Source: a bacterium 336/3 (lineage in GTDB: Bacteria; Bacteroidota; Bacteroidia; Cytophagales; Thermonemataceae). Taken from it: 64,000 nucleotides of DNA. The stretch covers positions 3,371,521 to 3,435,520 of the forward strand of contig LJIE01000001.1 in NCBI GenBank assembly GCA_001281695.1, written 5' to 3'. Positions 16,179 to 23,678 of this stretch are shown here, piece after piece. The notes under the pieces were generated by a model. That model was not told the origin of the DNA. It searched no databases and worked only from the letters and a program-made list of their open reading frames with translations. Within the stretch, counting starts at the first letter, position 1. The number at the start of each line of letters is the position of its first letter. The translations under genes were made by a program, and so were the position numbers.

Positions 16179-17255
16179 TTAATCAGCCCATTCAGCTATA
16201 AATAAATTGGTGTCTCTCGTGCCTCCATTGTTTCGGTTGGAGCTAAAAATAATTTTCTTGCCATCAGGCGAAAACATCGGAAATGCATCAAAAACTGTAT
16301 CATGAGAAATCTGCTCTAAGTTTTTACCATCCAAATCAATCATAAACAAGTTAAAATTATACCCTCTTTTGGAATGGTGATTAGAGCTAAAAATGATTTT
16401 CTTGCCAGAAGGGTGAAAAAACGGAGCCCAATTCGCTTTTCCAAGATTTGTAATTTGCTTTAAATCTGTTCCGTCTGCGTTACAAACAAAAATTTCCATG
16501 TTGGTGGGTTGTACAAGTCCCTGAGCCAATAGTTCTTTGTACTCTTTCACTTCCATTTCTGTTTTTGGACGAGATGCTCTAAACACAATTTTTGAGCCAT
16601 CTGGCGAGAAAAATGCTCCTCCATCATAACCCAATTCGTTGGTTATTTGCTTTAAGCCTGTGCCATCTATATTCATTACCCACAGCTCCAAATCTCCTGA
16701 ACGAGTAGAGGTGAACACAATTTTATCTCCTTTTGGCGATACCGTTGCCTCAGCATCATAGCCTTTTTCGTTGGTAAGTTGCTTCTTGATATTTCCTTTC
16801 ATATCACTCACAAAAATATCGAAACTCTCATAAATTGCCCATACGTATTTTCCGTCTTTTCTTTCGGGTACATGAGGACATTGAGCATCTTGCAGGTGTG
16901 TAGAAGCATATACAATGCTTTTACCATCAGGCATAAAATAAGAGCAGGTAGTTCTACCTTTTGAAGTGCTAAGCATCTGAGGTTTTTTTGCCTTCATATT
17001 GCTTTTTTTGATGTCAGCAGTAAAAATCTGGTCACAAGACACCCCCCAGTCCTTATAATCTGACTGAAAAACTATTTTCTTGCTATCAGGGCTGAAGTAT
17101 GCTTCAGCATTGTTACCTCCAAAAGTAAGCTGACGTAGATTTTTAAAATGTTTTTCTTGTGGATATGTAAGTATAGATTCTTCTTTTTTCTTATCATTTT
17201 GGGCAAATGTAATGCTTGTGAGTAACATTCCACCTATCAAAATACTCCATTTCAT
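16179..17255 (-). CDS. TolB-like PD40 beta-propeller protein, exported
   Basis: A 358-residue protein with a signal peptide (residues 1-18, ending TFAQ) and six to seven PD40 repeats of the form F/Y-S-P-D-G-K-K-I-V/I-F-x-S, seen from residue 50 to the C-terminus. These fold into a beta-propeller like the C-terminal domain of TolB. The N-terminal TolB domain is missing, so it is a stand-alone periplasmic propeller, probably a binding protein. Its transcription unit includes the small hypothetical gene 9 bp downstream. Confidence 0.88.
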   Translation of the reverse strand: MKWSILIGGMLLTSITFAQNDKKKEESILTYPQEKHFKNLRQLTFGGNNAEAYFSPDSKKIVFQSDYKDWGVSCDQIFTADIKKSNMKAKKPQMLSTSKGRTTCSYFMPDGKSIVYASTHLQDAQCPHVPERKDGKYVWAIYESFDIFVSDMKGNIKKQLTNEKGYDAEATVSPKGDKIVFTSTRSGDLELWVMNIDGTGLKQITNELGYDGGAFFSPDGSKIVFRASRPKTEMEVKEYKELLAQGLVQPTNMEIFVCNADGTDLKQITNLGKANWAPFFHPSGKKIIFSSNHHSKRGYNFNLFMIDLDGKNLEQISHDTVFDAFPMFSPDGKKIIFSSNRNNGGTRDTNLFIAEWAD

Positions 17256-17288
17256 ATAAATAGCTGTTTAATTTTTTTATACAAAAAT

Positions 17289-17320
17289 AGCCATTGTTTG
17301 CGATTTCACAAACAATGGCT
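17289..17320 (-). terminator. Intrinsic terminator of the arsenic operon
   Basis: Perfect 12-bp stem AGCCATTGTTTG / CAAACAATGGCT with an 8-nt loop. On the minus strand it is followed by TATTTTTGT. It lies 28 bp beyond the arsenate reductase stop. Confidence 0.8.
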
Positions 17321-17348
17321 GTCATTTAGTAATATTAGTTGTTGGATG

Positions 17349-18047
17349 TTACTTATTTTTCTTTACTTCATACATCACAAAAAACATTTCGGTAGCAATT
17401 TGTCTGCAACGTTCATCATAGGTTTGGTCTTCTTGGGGCGTTCCATCAGAACGTTTGGGGTCTTCATAACCATGATAAACTCTTTGATCTGCTCCTTTTA
17501 CAATTGGGCAAGCCTCGTCTGCTGTATTACAAACAAGCAAAGCAAAAAAGCCTAATTGAGGGTTTGCAGTAGAAGCATAATGTTTTGAAAACAACCACAT
17601 TTCAGGAGCTTTTTCAGAATATTGAGCTACATATTTAGGGTTTTTCTCTGTTTTTTCAGAAATATTTTTGATAGAAAGCCCAGCCCTTTGCAAAGCTTTT
17701 ACTGTTCTGGGGTTACAAGCCGTAGAATCCGTTCCACCCGAAAAAGTAGTAATATTTTCTAAGCCATAGTAATAAGCAGCTATTTGTAACCAAACTTGCC
17801 CCAAATGGCTTCGACGAGAGTTATGTGTACAAATGACAATTACCTCTGTTTTTTCTCCTTTTCTCTGCTTCTCTGAAATATATTGAGCTATTTTTTTAAG
17901 ATTTTCCTGACGTTCTTGGGGAATTGAAGCAAACTCATTCTCAATATTTTGTACATATTTTTTGAGTTTTGAGAGTAAGGGTTTTGGCGGGTTTTGTACA
18001 TCCAAATTCATAAATGGCAGAGTTAGTAGAAGTAATAGATATTTCAT
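17349..18047 (-). CDS. arsC: Arsenate reductase / LMW-phosphatase-fold protein with an N-terminal signal-like segment
   Basis: Low-molecular-weight tyrosine-phosphatase fold of the thioredoxin-coupled arsenate reductase type, converting arsenate to arsenite. The P-loop is CTHNSRRS with the nucleophile Cys73 and Arg79 (C-x5-R). A later VCNTADEACP segment supplies the cysteine pair that shuttles the disulfide in ArsC enzymes, and DPKRSDG may carry the acid. It is the last gene of the arsR-acr3-arsM-arsC set, so an arsenic role is well supported. Unusual is a hydrophobic N-terminus (residues 3-14) plus about 50 extra helical residues before the catalytic domain; the protein may be exported or membrane-tethered. 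No internal ATG precedes the P-loop closely enough to remove this segment and leave a plausible start. Confidence 0.8.
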   Translation of the reverse strand: MKYLLLLLTLPFMNLDVQNPPKPLLSKLKKYVQNIENEFASIPQERQENLKKIAQYISEKQRKGEKTEVIVICTHNSRRSHLGQVWLQIAAYYYGLENITTFSGGTDSTACNPRTVKALQRAGLSIKNISEKTEKNPKYVAQYSEKAPEMWLFSKHYASTANPQLGFFALLVCNTADEACPIVKGADQRVYHGYEDPKRSDGTPQEDQTYDERCRQIATEMFFVMYEVKKNK

Positions 18048-18115
18048 ATTTATATAGATAATAAATGATTATTTTTTTAGAAAAGGAGGATTGTATCTCC
18101 TCATTAAATGATTTA

Positions 18116-18925
18116 TTATATTTTTTCGGCGTAAACAGTTACACTTAATATACCTATTTTGCTATCTCTGAATTCTTGTATCTGTTCTTTAGAAATATAT
18201 TGCTCTAAGATGCTATCAGGCAAGAATATTTTCTTTTGTTTTTGTACTTTGATATTTGTAAATCCAGCCTTTTCGATAAGAGCTAAATATTCATCTTTCT
18301 GAATAGCTCCAGAGACACAACCTGCATACATTTCTGCTTCTTTTTGCAAGCCTTCTGGTAAATCTCCACGCAATACAATGTCAGAAATACTGAAATGTCC
18401 TCCTTTTTTTAGTACTCTATAAGTTTCATTGAGTACATTTTCTTTGTTGGGAACAAGATTTAATACACAATTACTGACTACCACATCTGCTATTTCTGAA
18501 TCCAAAGGCATATTTTCAATATCTCCTTGTACAAATTCTACATTGGTAAAACCTAATTTTTGAGCATTTTCACGAGCTCTTTCCAGCATTTTTTCTGTAA
18601 AATCTACACCAATTACTCTGCCTTTTTCCCCTACTATGGCTCTTGCTACAAAACAATCATTTCCTGCTCCCGAACCTAAGTCAATAACGGTATCTCCTTC
18701 TTTCATTTGAGCATATTCAGTGGGCAGTCCACAACCAAGCCCCAAATCAGCATCAGGATTGTATCCTTCCAAATTGCTGTAATCATCAGCCATAATGGTA
18801 TAAGTTGTATCGCAACTTGTACCACAACCACAACAAGAAGTTAAGTTTTCCTCTTTTTCCTGATTGGCAATCATACCATATTTCTCTTTTACGAGTTCTT
18901 TGAGATTTTCTTCATTTTGTTTCAT
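18116..18925 (-). CDS. arsM: Arsenite S-adenosylmethionine methyltransferase
   Basis: Methylates arsenite to less toxic or volatile species in the cytoplasm. The 269-residue protein has an N-terminal cysteine cluster (SCCGCGTSC, near residues 30-38) and a further LGCGLP cysteine, followed by the class I SAM-binding motif VIDLGSGAGNDCFVA and the VSNCVLNLVP segment with the catalytic-site cysteine, then the AGCVSGAI motif. This arrangement matches Bacteroidota ArsM proteins. It sits 17 bp downstream of acr3 on the same strand and is clearly within the operon. Confidence 0.93.
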   Translation of the reverse strand: MKQNEENLKELVKEKYGMIANQEKEENLTSCCGCGTSCDTTYTIMADDYSNLEGYNPDADLGLGCGLPTEYAQMKEGDTVIDLGSGAGNDCFVARAIVGEKGRVIGVDFTEKMLERARENAQKLGFTNVEFVQGDIENMPLDSEIADVVVSNCVLNLVPNKENVLNETYRVLKKGGHFSISDIVLRGDLPEGLQKEAEMYAGCVSGAIQKDEYLALIEKAGFTNIKVQKQKKIFLPDSILEQYISKEQIQEFRDSKIGILSVTVYAEKI

Positions 18926-18942
18926 AATTGTAAAATTTTGAT

Positions 18943-19983
18943 TTATATAGATTTATGATATAGTTTTTGTTGAAGATATAGGCTAGCTTTTACCAGCAGA
19001 ATCAGTATAGGTACTTCTACCAAAGGACCTATCACACCTGCAAACGCTTGTGGAGAGTGTATTCCAAATACACCAATGGAAACGGCTATTGCTAATTCAA
19101 AATTATTGCCTGATGCTGTAAATGAAAATGTAGCGTTTTCTGCGTATGTAGCACCAAAAAGTCTGGCAACCAAAAATGTTAAGAAAAACATGATGATGAA
19201 GAAAATAACCAGAGGAATTGCTACTTTTATTACATCCAAAGGAATGGTTACAATGGTTTCTCCTTTTAAGCTAAACATCACCACAATTGTAAAAAGTAAA
19301 GCATACAAAGTAATTGGAGAAATGGCAGGTATAAATTTTTGATGAAACCATTTTTCACCTTTGGTTTTCATAAGCCACCAACGACTCAATATCGCTGCAA
19401 AAAAGGGTATTCCAAGATAAATAACAACAGTTTTAGCTATTTCACTGATTGTAATATTGAGACTAAGCCCTTCTATACCAAATAAAGGCAACATTATTTC
19501 CAAATAGAAATAAGCATACAAACTAAAAAAGAACACTTGGATAAGACTATTGATACCCACTAGTCCAGCACAAAGCTCTCTATTGCCACCAGCTAGCTCA
19601 TTCCATACAATCACCATCGCAATACAAGGAGCTAAGCCTATGATTATCAGACCTGTCATGTATCCTGTATGTTCTTTTAAGAATGTTGTAGCTAGTATAA
19701 ACATTAGAAAAGGCCCTATTAGCCAAGTTATAAGCATCGAAATGATTAATAATTTGGGCTTTTTAAAAACTATCATAATTTTAGAATAATCAACTTTGGC
19801 AAGAGGTGGATACATCATGAGTATCAAACCAATGGCTAAAGGAATATTGGTTGTACCCACAGACCACATGTTAGAAAATTGAGCTACACTTGGGAAGAAA
19901 TACCCTAGTCCTACCCCAAATGCCATTGCTAGAAATATCCAAAGGGTTAAGTATTTATCTAAAAATTTGAGCCTTGATTGCAT
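18943..19983 (-). CDS. acr3: ACR3-family arsenite efflux permease
   Basis: Exports arsenite across the cytoplasmic membrane by proton exchange. 346 residues with ten hydrophobic helices, as in the BASS superfamily. The conserved LAPCIAMVIVWNELAGG block carries the essential cysteine, and a later FTASGNNFELAIA motif marks the second discontinuous helix. Its place directly after arsR (24 bp) and before arsM supports the assignment. Often also named arsB in annotations, but the sequence is of the ACR3, not the ArsB, type. Confidence 0.95.
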   Translation of the reverse strand: MQSRLKFLDKYLTLWIFLAMAFGVGLGYFFPSVAQFSNMWSVGTTNIPLAIGLILMMYPPLAKVDYSKIMIVFKKPKLLIISMLITWLIGPFLMFILATTFLKEHTGYMTGLIIIGLAPCIAMVIVWNELAGGNRELCAGLVGINSLIQVFFFSLYAYFYLEIMLPLFGIEGLSLNITISEIAKTVVIYLGIPFFAAILSRWWLMKTKGEKWFHQKFIPAISPITLYALLFTIVVMFSLKGETIVTIPLDVIKVAIPLVIFFIIMFFLTFLVARLFGATYAENATFSFTASGNNFELAIAVSIGVFGIHSPQAFAGVIGPLVEVPILILLVKASLYLQQKLYHKSI

Positions 19984-20007
19984 GAGATTTTAAAAAATTT
20001 GATTTGT

Positions 20008-20337
20008 TTAACAACATCCATTCTTAGATTTTAGAACTTTCAGGAATCCATCCATAAAATTTTGGATTTTTTCAAAAGTTTTTTCATCCAAACAGTAGCA
20101 AACAGCTGTTCCCTCAATATTTCCCTTTATCAGTTTTGCATTTTTGAGCTCTTTAAGGTGTTGTGAAATGGTAGCTTGTGCAAGAGGCAATTCATTTACA
20201 ATATCACCACAAATGCACGTATTTACTTTTAGTAAGTACTCTACAATGGCTATTCTGGCAGGATGTCCCAATGCTTTGAGCAATACAGCCAGTTCATTTT
20301 GTGTTTCTGTAAAGTTTTCTGTTTTTGTAATTCCCAT
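20008..20337 (-). CDS. arsR: ArsR/SmtB-family repressor of the arsenic operon
   Basis: A 109-residue winged-helix metalloregulator and first gene of the operon. The recognition helix segment is QATISQHLKELKNAKL, and the preceding helix holds a TCICGD motif, equivalent to the ELCVCDL arsenite-binding site of classical ArsR. Two further cysteines end the protein (NGCC). It is expected to release its operator on binding arsenite. An imperfect 16-bp dyad lies 17-32 bp upstream of the start. Confidence 0.93.
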   Translation of the reverse strand: MGITKTENFTETQNELAVLLKALGHPARIAIVEYLLKVNTCICGDIVNELPLAQATISQHLKELKNAKLIKGNIEGTAVCYCLDEKTFEKIQNFMDGFLKVLKSKNGCC

Positions 20338-20353
20338 TTTTCTTTATTTATAT

Positions 20354-20369
20354 ATTGCAATATTACGAT
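20354..20369. promoter_or_regulatory. Candidate ArsR operator
   Basis: ATTGCAATATTACGAT is a 16-bp imperfect dyad centred on AATATT (6 of 8 base pairs match) just upstream of arsR. It contains a perfect 12-bp palindrome ATATTGCAATAT overlapping at 20352-20363. The position is right for autoregulation; binding is inferred. Confidence 0.5.
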
Positions 20370-20394
20370 TAATATTTTTACCTAAAAAAAATTT

Positions 20395-20470
20395 GTTAAA
20401 ATATTTTTTTCTTTTTGATGCAACTTCTCTCAAAAAGTGTTGTCAATAGTTTAAAATCAACACTTTTAAA
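20395..20470 (+). promoter_or_regulatory. Repeated ECF-type promoter element, copy 1
   Basis: A 75-bp element nearly identical to 21827-21901. It contains a -35-like GCAAC at 20420-20424, a 17-nt spacer and a -10-like GTC at 20442-20444 followed by AATAG, the layout of ECF sigma promoters. Overlapping it is a 10-bp inverted repeat AAAAGTGTTG / CAACACTTTT (20433-20442 and 20458-20467). It precedes the esterase gene by about 55 bp. Confidence 0.6.
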
Positions 20471-20524
20471 CATTATTGAGACATACATAATTTTAATTTT
20501 TCAATACTAAATCCGACAAAAAAC

Positions 20525-21820
20525 ATGAGTAATTTAACAAAATCACTGCTTTTGGTTTTGGCAACCACCTTTTATAATTACCTTTCTTATGGACAAACCA
20601 CTAGTTCTAAAAAACTTATAAATAGCTTAAATAAACTCATTGTTCCTATTGAAGCTAATGAGTTCTTAACAAAAAATGCTTTTAAGAGAAAAGAGGATGA
20701 AATTTTTAAATATTCAATAGTTGGTTTAGGTGAAGGTACTCACGGAACAAGTGATTTTTTTAAAATAAAAAGTCAAATTATCAAATATGGAATAGAAAAC
20801 CATTCATTAAAGTTAATTATGATTGAAGAAAGTTTAGGCAATACTTTTTTACTTAATGAATATGTGTTAAAGGGAAAAGGTGATGCTAAAGGTGCCTTAA
20901 ATTTCTTTGGAGCATGGATATATAGAGTCAATGAAGTATTAGAGCTGGTTGAATATGTAAAGAAATACAATGAAAAAGTATCTGATAACAGTAAAGTTAG
21001 TTTTTTGGGCTTTGATGTGCAATCAATAAAAGGGTGCCTTTTAAATTTACAAGAGATTCTTCCACAAAAAGAACGCACAACTAATACAATTAAAGAGTTA
21101 CAAACTATGGATAAATCTTATAAACTTTATACTTTTTGGAACGATACCATAGTTCAAAAAGTAGATTACTTAATCAAGGAATTAGAAGAAGCGTCTAACC
21201 AACTTGAACCTATTAAAAAAGAACTTATTAAATTAAATCTATTAAATACCAAGCAATTATGGTTAAGTGGGGACTGGAAAAAGTTTTATGGCTTAAGAGA
21301 TAGCCTGATGTATCATACAGTTTTAAAAGTAAGACAAATGTGTGGAGCAAATAAAGTTGTTTTATGGGGGCATAATGGGCATATAATGAAATATATTTCA
21401 GATACAGAAAACTTAAAGTATCAATCGTTGGGATATTTATTATCTCGAAACAATGATGTTAATTATTATAGTATTGGCTTTGATTTTAACAAAGGGGGAT
21501 TTAAAGCATTTGATGAGCAGGAAAGAAAACACACGAATTTTTTTGTCAATGAAGCCGACAGTGGCTCCACTGCTAGTGTCTTCAAAAATTTAAAATATTC
21601 AAGTTTTTTCTTATCCCTTGATGAGGCTATCCAAAATAAAGAGGTAAATAAATTTTTATTAAAACAACCATTTTACAGGCAAGTTCAGGCTACCTATGAT
21701 AAATCCAATGATACAGAAAAAGGTTACACTGCAAGAGATGAAAAAGCAAATTTGTGGGAATATTACAATGGTTGGATTTATGTCAACGAAACAAAACCAT
21801 CATTCTTTATTGAAAAGTAA
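20525..21820 (+). CDS. Erythromycin-esterase-family protein, exported
   Basis: A 431-residue protein with a signal peptide (about residues 1-23, ending LSYGQ). The EreA/ChaN-like fold is shown by the GLGEGTHGTSDFF motif near residue 70 with the catalytic glutamate and histidine, the MIEES segment, and the WGHNGHI motif near residue 284. Family members hydrolyse macrolide lactones, but many, especially exported ones in Bacteroidota, have other unknown substrates, so resistance should not be assumed. It is flanked on both sides by copies of one promoter-like element, suggesting co-regulation with the following head-GIN gene. Confidence 0.87.
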   Translation: MSNLTKSLLLVLATTFYNYLSYGQTTSSKKLINSLNKLIVPIEANEFLTKNAFKRKEDEIFKYSIVGLGEGTHGTSDFFKIKSQIIKYGIENHSLKLIMIEESLGNTFLLNEYVLKGKGDAKGALNFFGAWIYRVNEVLELVEYVKKYNEKVSDNSKVSFLGFDVQSIKGCLLNLQEILPQKERTTNTIKELQTMDKSYKLYTFWNDTIVQKVDYLIKELEEASNQLEPIKKELIKLNLLNTKQLWLSGDWKKFYGLRDSLMYHTVLKVRQMCGANKVVLWGHNGHIMKYISDTENLKYQSLGYLLSRNNDVNYYSIGFDFNKGGFKAFDEQERKHTNFFVNEADSGSTASVFKNLKYSSFFLSLDEAIQNKEVNKFLLKQPFYRQVQATYDKSNDTEKGYTARDEKANLWEYYNGWIYVNETKPSFFIEK

Positions 21821-21826
21821 TGATTC

Positions 21827-21901
21827 TTTTAAAATATTTTTTCTTTTTGATGCAACTTCTCTCAAAAAGTATTGTCAATAGTATAAATCAACACTTTTAA
21901 A
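21827..21901 (+). promoter_or_regulatory. Repeated ECF-type promoter element, copy 2
   Basis: Near-copy of 20395-20470, with a one-base shorter T run, one base change in the middle and a small change after GTCAATAGT. GCAAC at 21852-21856, 17-nt spacer, GTC at 21874-21876; the head-GIN start follows 36 bp downstream. Confidence 0.6.
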
Positions 21902-21912
21902 TTTCAATTGCC

Positions 21913-22617
21913 ATGAAAAAAATAACAGCCATTATTACAGCAGTATTATTAGCCTCAGTATTGAGTTATCAAACTGCTATCGCCCAAACTCCAGAGACAC
22001 GTTCAGTTGGTAACTTTTCAGGAGTCTCTTTTTCAGGAGCTTATGAAGTAACATTACAAAATAGTAACGAAACCAAAGTAATTGTAACAGGCTCAGAAGA
22101 CGTTCCTAATGAGGATATCGTCACAGAAGTGAAAGGAAATATGCTTCATGTTCGTTTCAAAGACAACAAACGTCACGGAAATATTCGTCAATCCCCTAAA
22201 ATTGTAGTGTATTACAAAAACATTGATTGCATTGAAAACTCTGGAGCAGTAAATTTAAAAAATGAAGGTACCTTAAAAAGTAGTTCTTTGAAAATAGATG
22301 TATCAGGAGCTGGAAATATAAATTTGAATCTTGAAACAGAAAAATTGAATGTCGATGTATCAGGTGCTGGAAATATAACTCTACAAGGGAAAGCTACTTC
22401 TCAAAACTACGATATGAGTGGCACCAGCAATATCAAAGCTTTTGATTTGGTGGGGCAAAATGTATCCATGGATATTAGTGGAACAAGTAATGCCAAAGTT
22501 CATGCTAAAAACAGCTTGGATGTAGATATTAGTGGAACAGGAGCTGTTCGTTACAGAGGAAAGCCTTTTAATGTAAAAAGTTCAGATAGTAGAACAAGTT
22601 CTGTAAAACCTGAATAA
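21913..22617 (+). CDS. Head-GIN-domain (DUF2807) exported protein
   Basis: A 234-residue protein with a signal peptide (cleaved after about residue 24, TAIAQ). The rest is a right-handed beta-helix-like auto-transporter head domain: regularly spaced units with DVSGAGNI, DMSGTSNI, DISGTSNA and DISGTGAV occur from residue 130 to 210, each about 20-22 residues. The family is widespread in Bacteroidota and often controlled by envelope-stress sigma factors; its function is unknown. It lies directly behind copy 2 of the repeated promoter element. Confidence 0.9.
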   Translation: MKKITAIITAVLLASVLSYQTAIAQTPETRSVGNFSGVSFSGAYEVTLQNSNETKVIVTGSEDVPNEDIVTEVKGNMLHVRFKDNKRHGNIRQSPKIVVYYKNIDCIENSGAVNLKNEGTLKSSSLKIDVSGAGNINLNLETEKLNVDVSGAGNITLQGKATSQNYDMSGTSNIKAFDLVGQNVSMDISGTSNAKVHAKNSLDVDISGTGAVRYRGKPFNVKSSDSRTSSVKPE

Positions 22618-22662
22618 ATAGTTGTTTTCTATTATCAAAACATTCAAAAATCAATCCTAAAA

Positions 22663-23514
22663 ATGATGAGATATTTTATTTTTCTGCTATTATTCTTCAT
22701 AAATTCTCAGTTTGTACTATGTCAAAATACCGAAAATATTCAAAAACTCTCATCATTTTTCCCTAAGGAAAAAGCCCACGTTTTAGTTGTAGGAACATTT
22801 CATTTTGATTACCCCAACCTTGATGTCAATAAAACCAGTAATGAAGATAAAATTGATGTCTTAACTGAGCCAAAAAAGAAAGAAATAACAGAATTGGTCA
22901 ATTATATCAAAAAGTTTAAGCCTACAAAAATTGCCATTGAAGCTTTTCCCAATTGGAAAGCAACTGAAAAACTAAAAAAATATAAGAAGGGTGAATTTAA
23001 GAATGAACGAGATGAACGATTTCAGCTTGCCATGCGGATAGCAACCGAACTTCAACTTGATACACTTTACAGCATTGATGCCGAATCTTTGGATAATGAT
23101 TTAATGAAAGTTGATTCCGTTTTTATTCAAAAAATTTTTAAAGATTTTGATTTTCAGAGCAACGATAAATATAATGAAATGTACAGTAAAATGTTTCATT
23201 ATGAAGACAAATTACCATCAAAAATGAATTTACTTAAATATTTCAAAATGATAAATTCAGATGAATATCATAAATTAGGTTTTGGAGCTTATTTAATTGG
23301 AGATTTCAAGCTTGAAAATCAACGAGGTGCAGATATTTTATCTATTTGGTGGTATAATAGAAATCTCCGAATTTTCAGAAAATTACAAGAGATAACAGAA
23401 AGTAGTCAGGATAGAATTTTAGTAATATTTGGAAATGGACATGCTTCCATTCTACGACAACTATTAGAAAGTTCCCCAGAGTACAAATTTGTTGAATTTA
23501 GTAAGTTAAAATAA
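22663..23514 (+). CDS. DUF5694 (TraB/GumN-like) exported protein
   Basis: A 283-residue protein with a signal peptide (residues 1-20, ending VLCQ). The conserved VLVVGTFHFDYPNLD segment near residues 41-56, the IAIEAFPNW motif near 93, and the late FGNGHASILRQLL motif with its GHA histidine recall the TraB/GumN/ChaN superfamily, in which these residues line a metal or substrate site. The erythromycin-esterase-like protein two genes upstream is built on the same three-motif pattern, so the two enzymes may be distant relatives. It follows head-GIN by 45 bp and is probably co-transcribed. Confidence 0.8.
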   Translation: MMRYFIFLLLFFINSQFVLCQNTENIQKLSSFFPKEKAHVLVVGTFHFDYPNLDVNKTSNEDKIDVLTEPKKKEITELVNYIKKFKPTKIAIEAFPNWKATEKLKKYKKGEFKNERDERFQLAMRIATELQLDTLYSIDAESLDNDLMKVDSVFIQKIFKDFDFQSNDKYNEMYSKMFHYEDKLPSKMNLLKYFKMINSDEYHKLGFGAYLIGDFKLENQRGADILSIWWYNRNLRIFRKLQEITESSQDRILVIFGNGHASILRQLLESSPEYKFVEFSKLK

Positions 23515-23527
23515 AAAAACTTGTGTG

Positions 23528-23577
23528 ATAGTGGAGTTGAAACACGCTGGAATATCTGCTTTCAAAGACTCCACTAT
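23528..23577. repeat. 10-bp inverted repeat with a long loop
   Basis: Arms ATAGTGGAGT (23528-23537) and ACTCCACTAT (23568-23577), with inner partly matching TGAAA/TTTCA, in the 164-bp spacer before hutI. No T run follows, so it is not a canonical terminator. Confidence 0.5.
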
Positions 23578-23678
23578 TACCCAATTGTAAAAATTGTAGT
23601 TCCATTACCACTTTTTTATCTTTTATCCCATCAAATTTCTGTTTAACTTGCTTTCAAGAAAATTCTTGAGACAATTTT

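Noticed and set aside
20525-21820. Reading the erythromycin-esterase-like gene as macrolide resistance
   Set aside because: The family is broad, the protein is exported, and the shared promoter element ties it to a head-GIN gene; resistance cannot be claimed from sequence.
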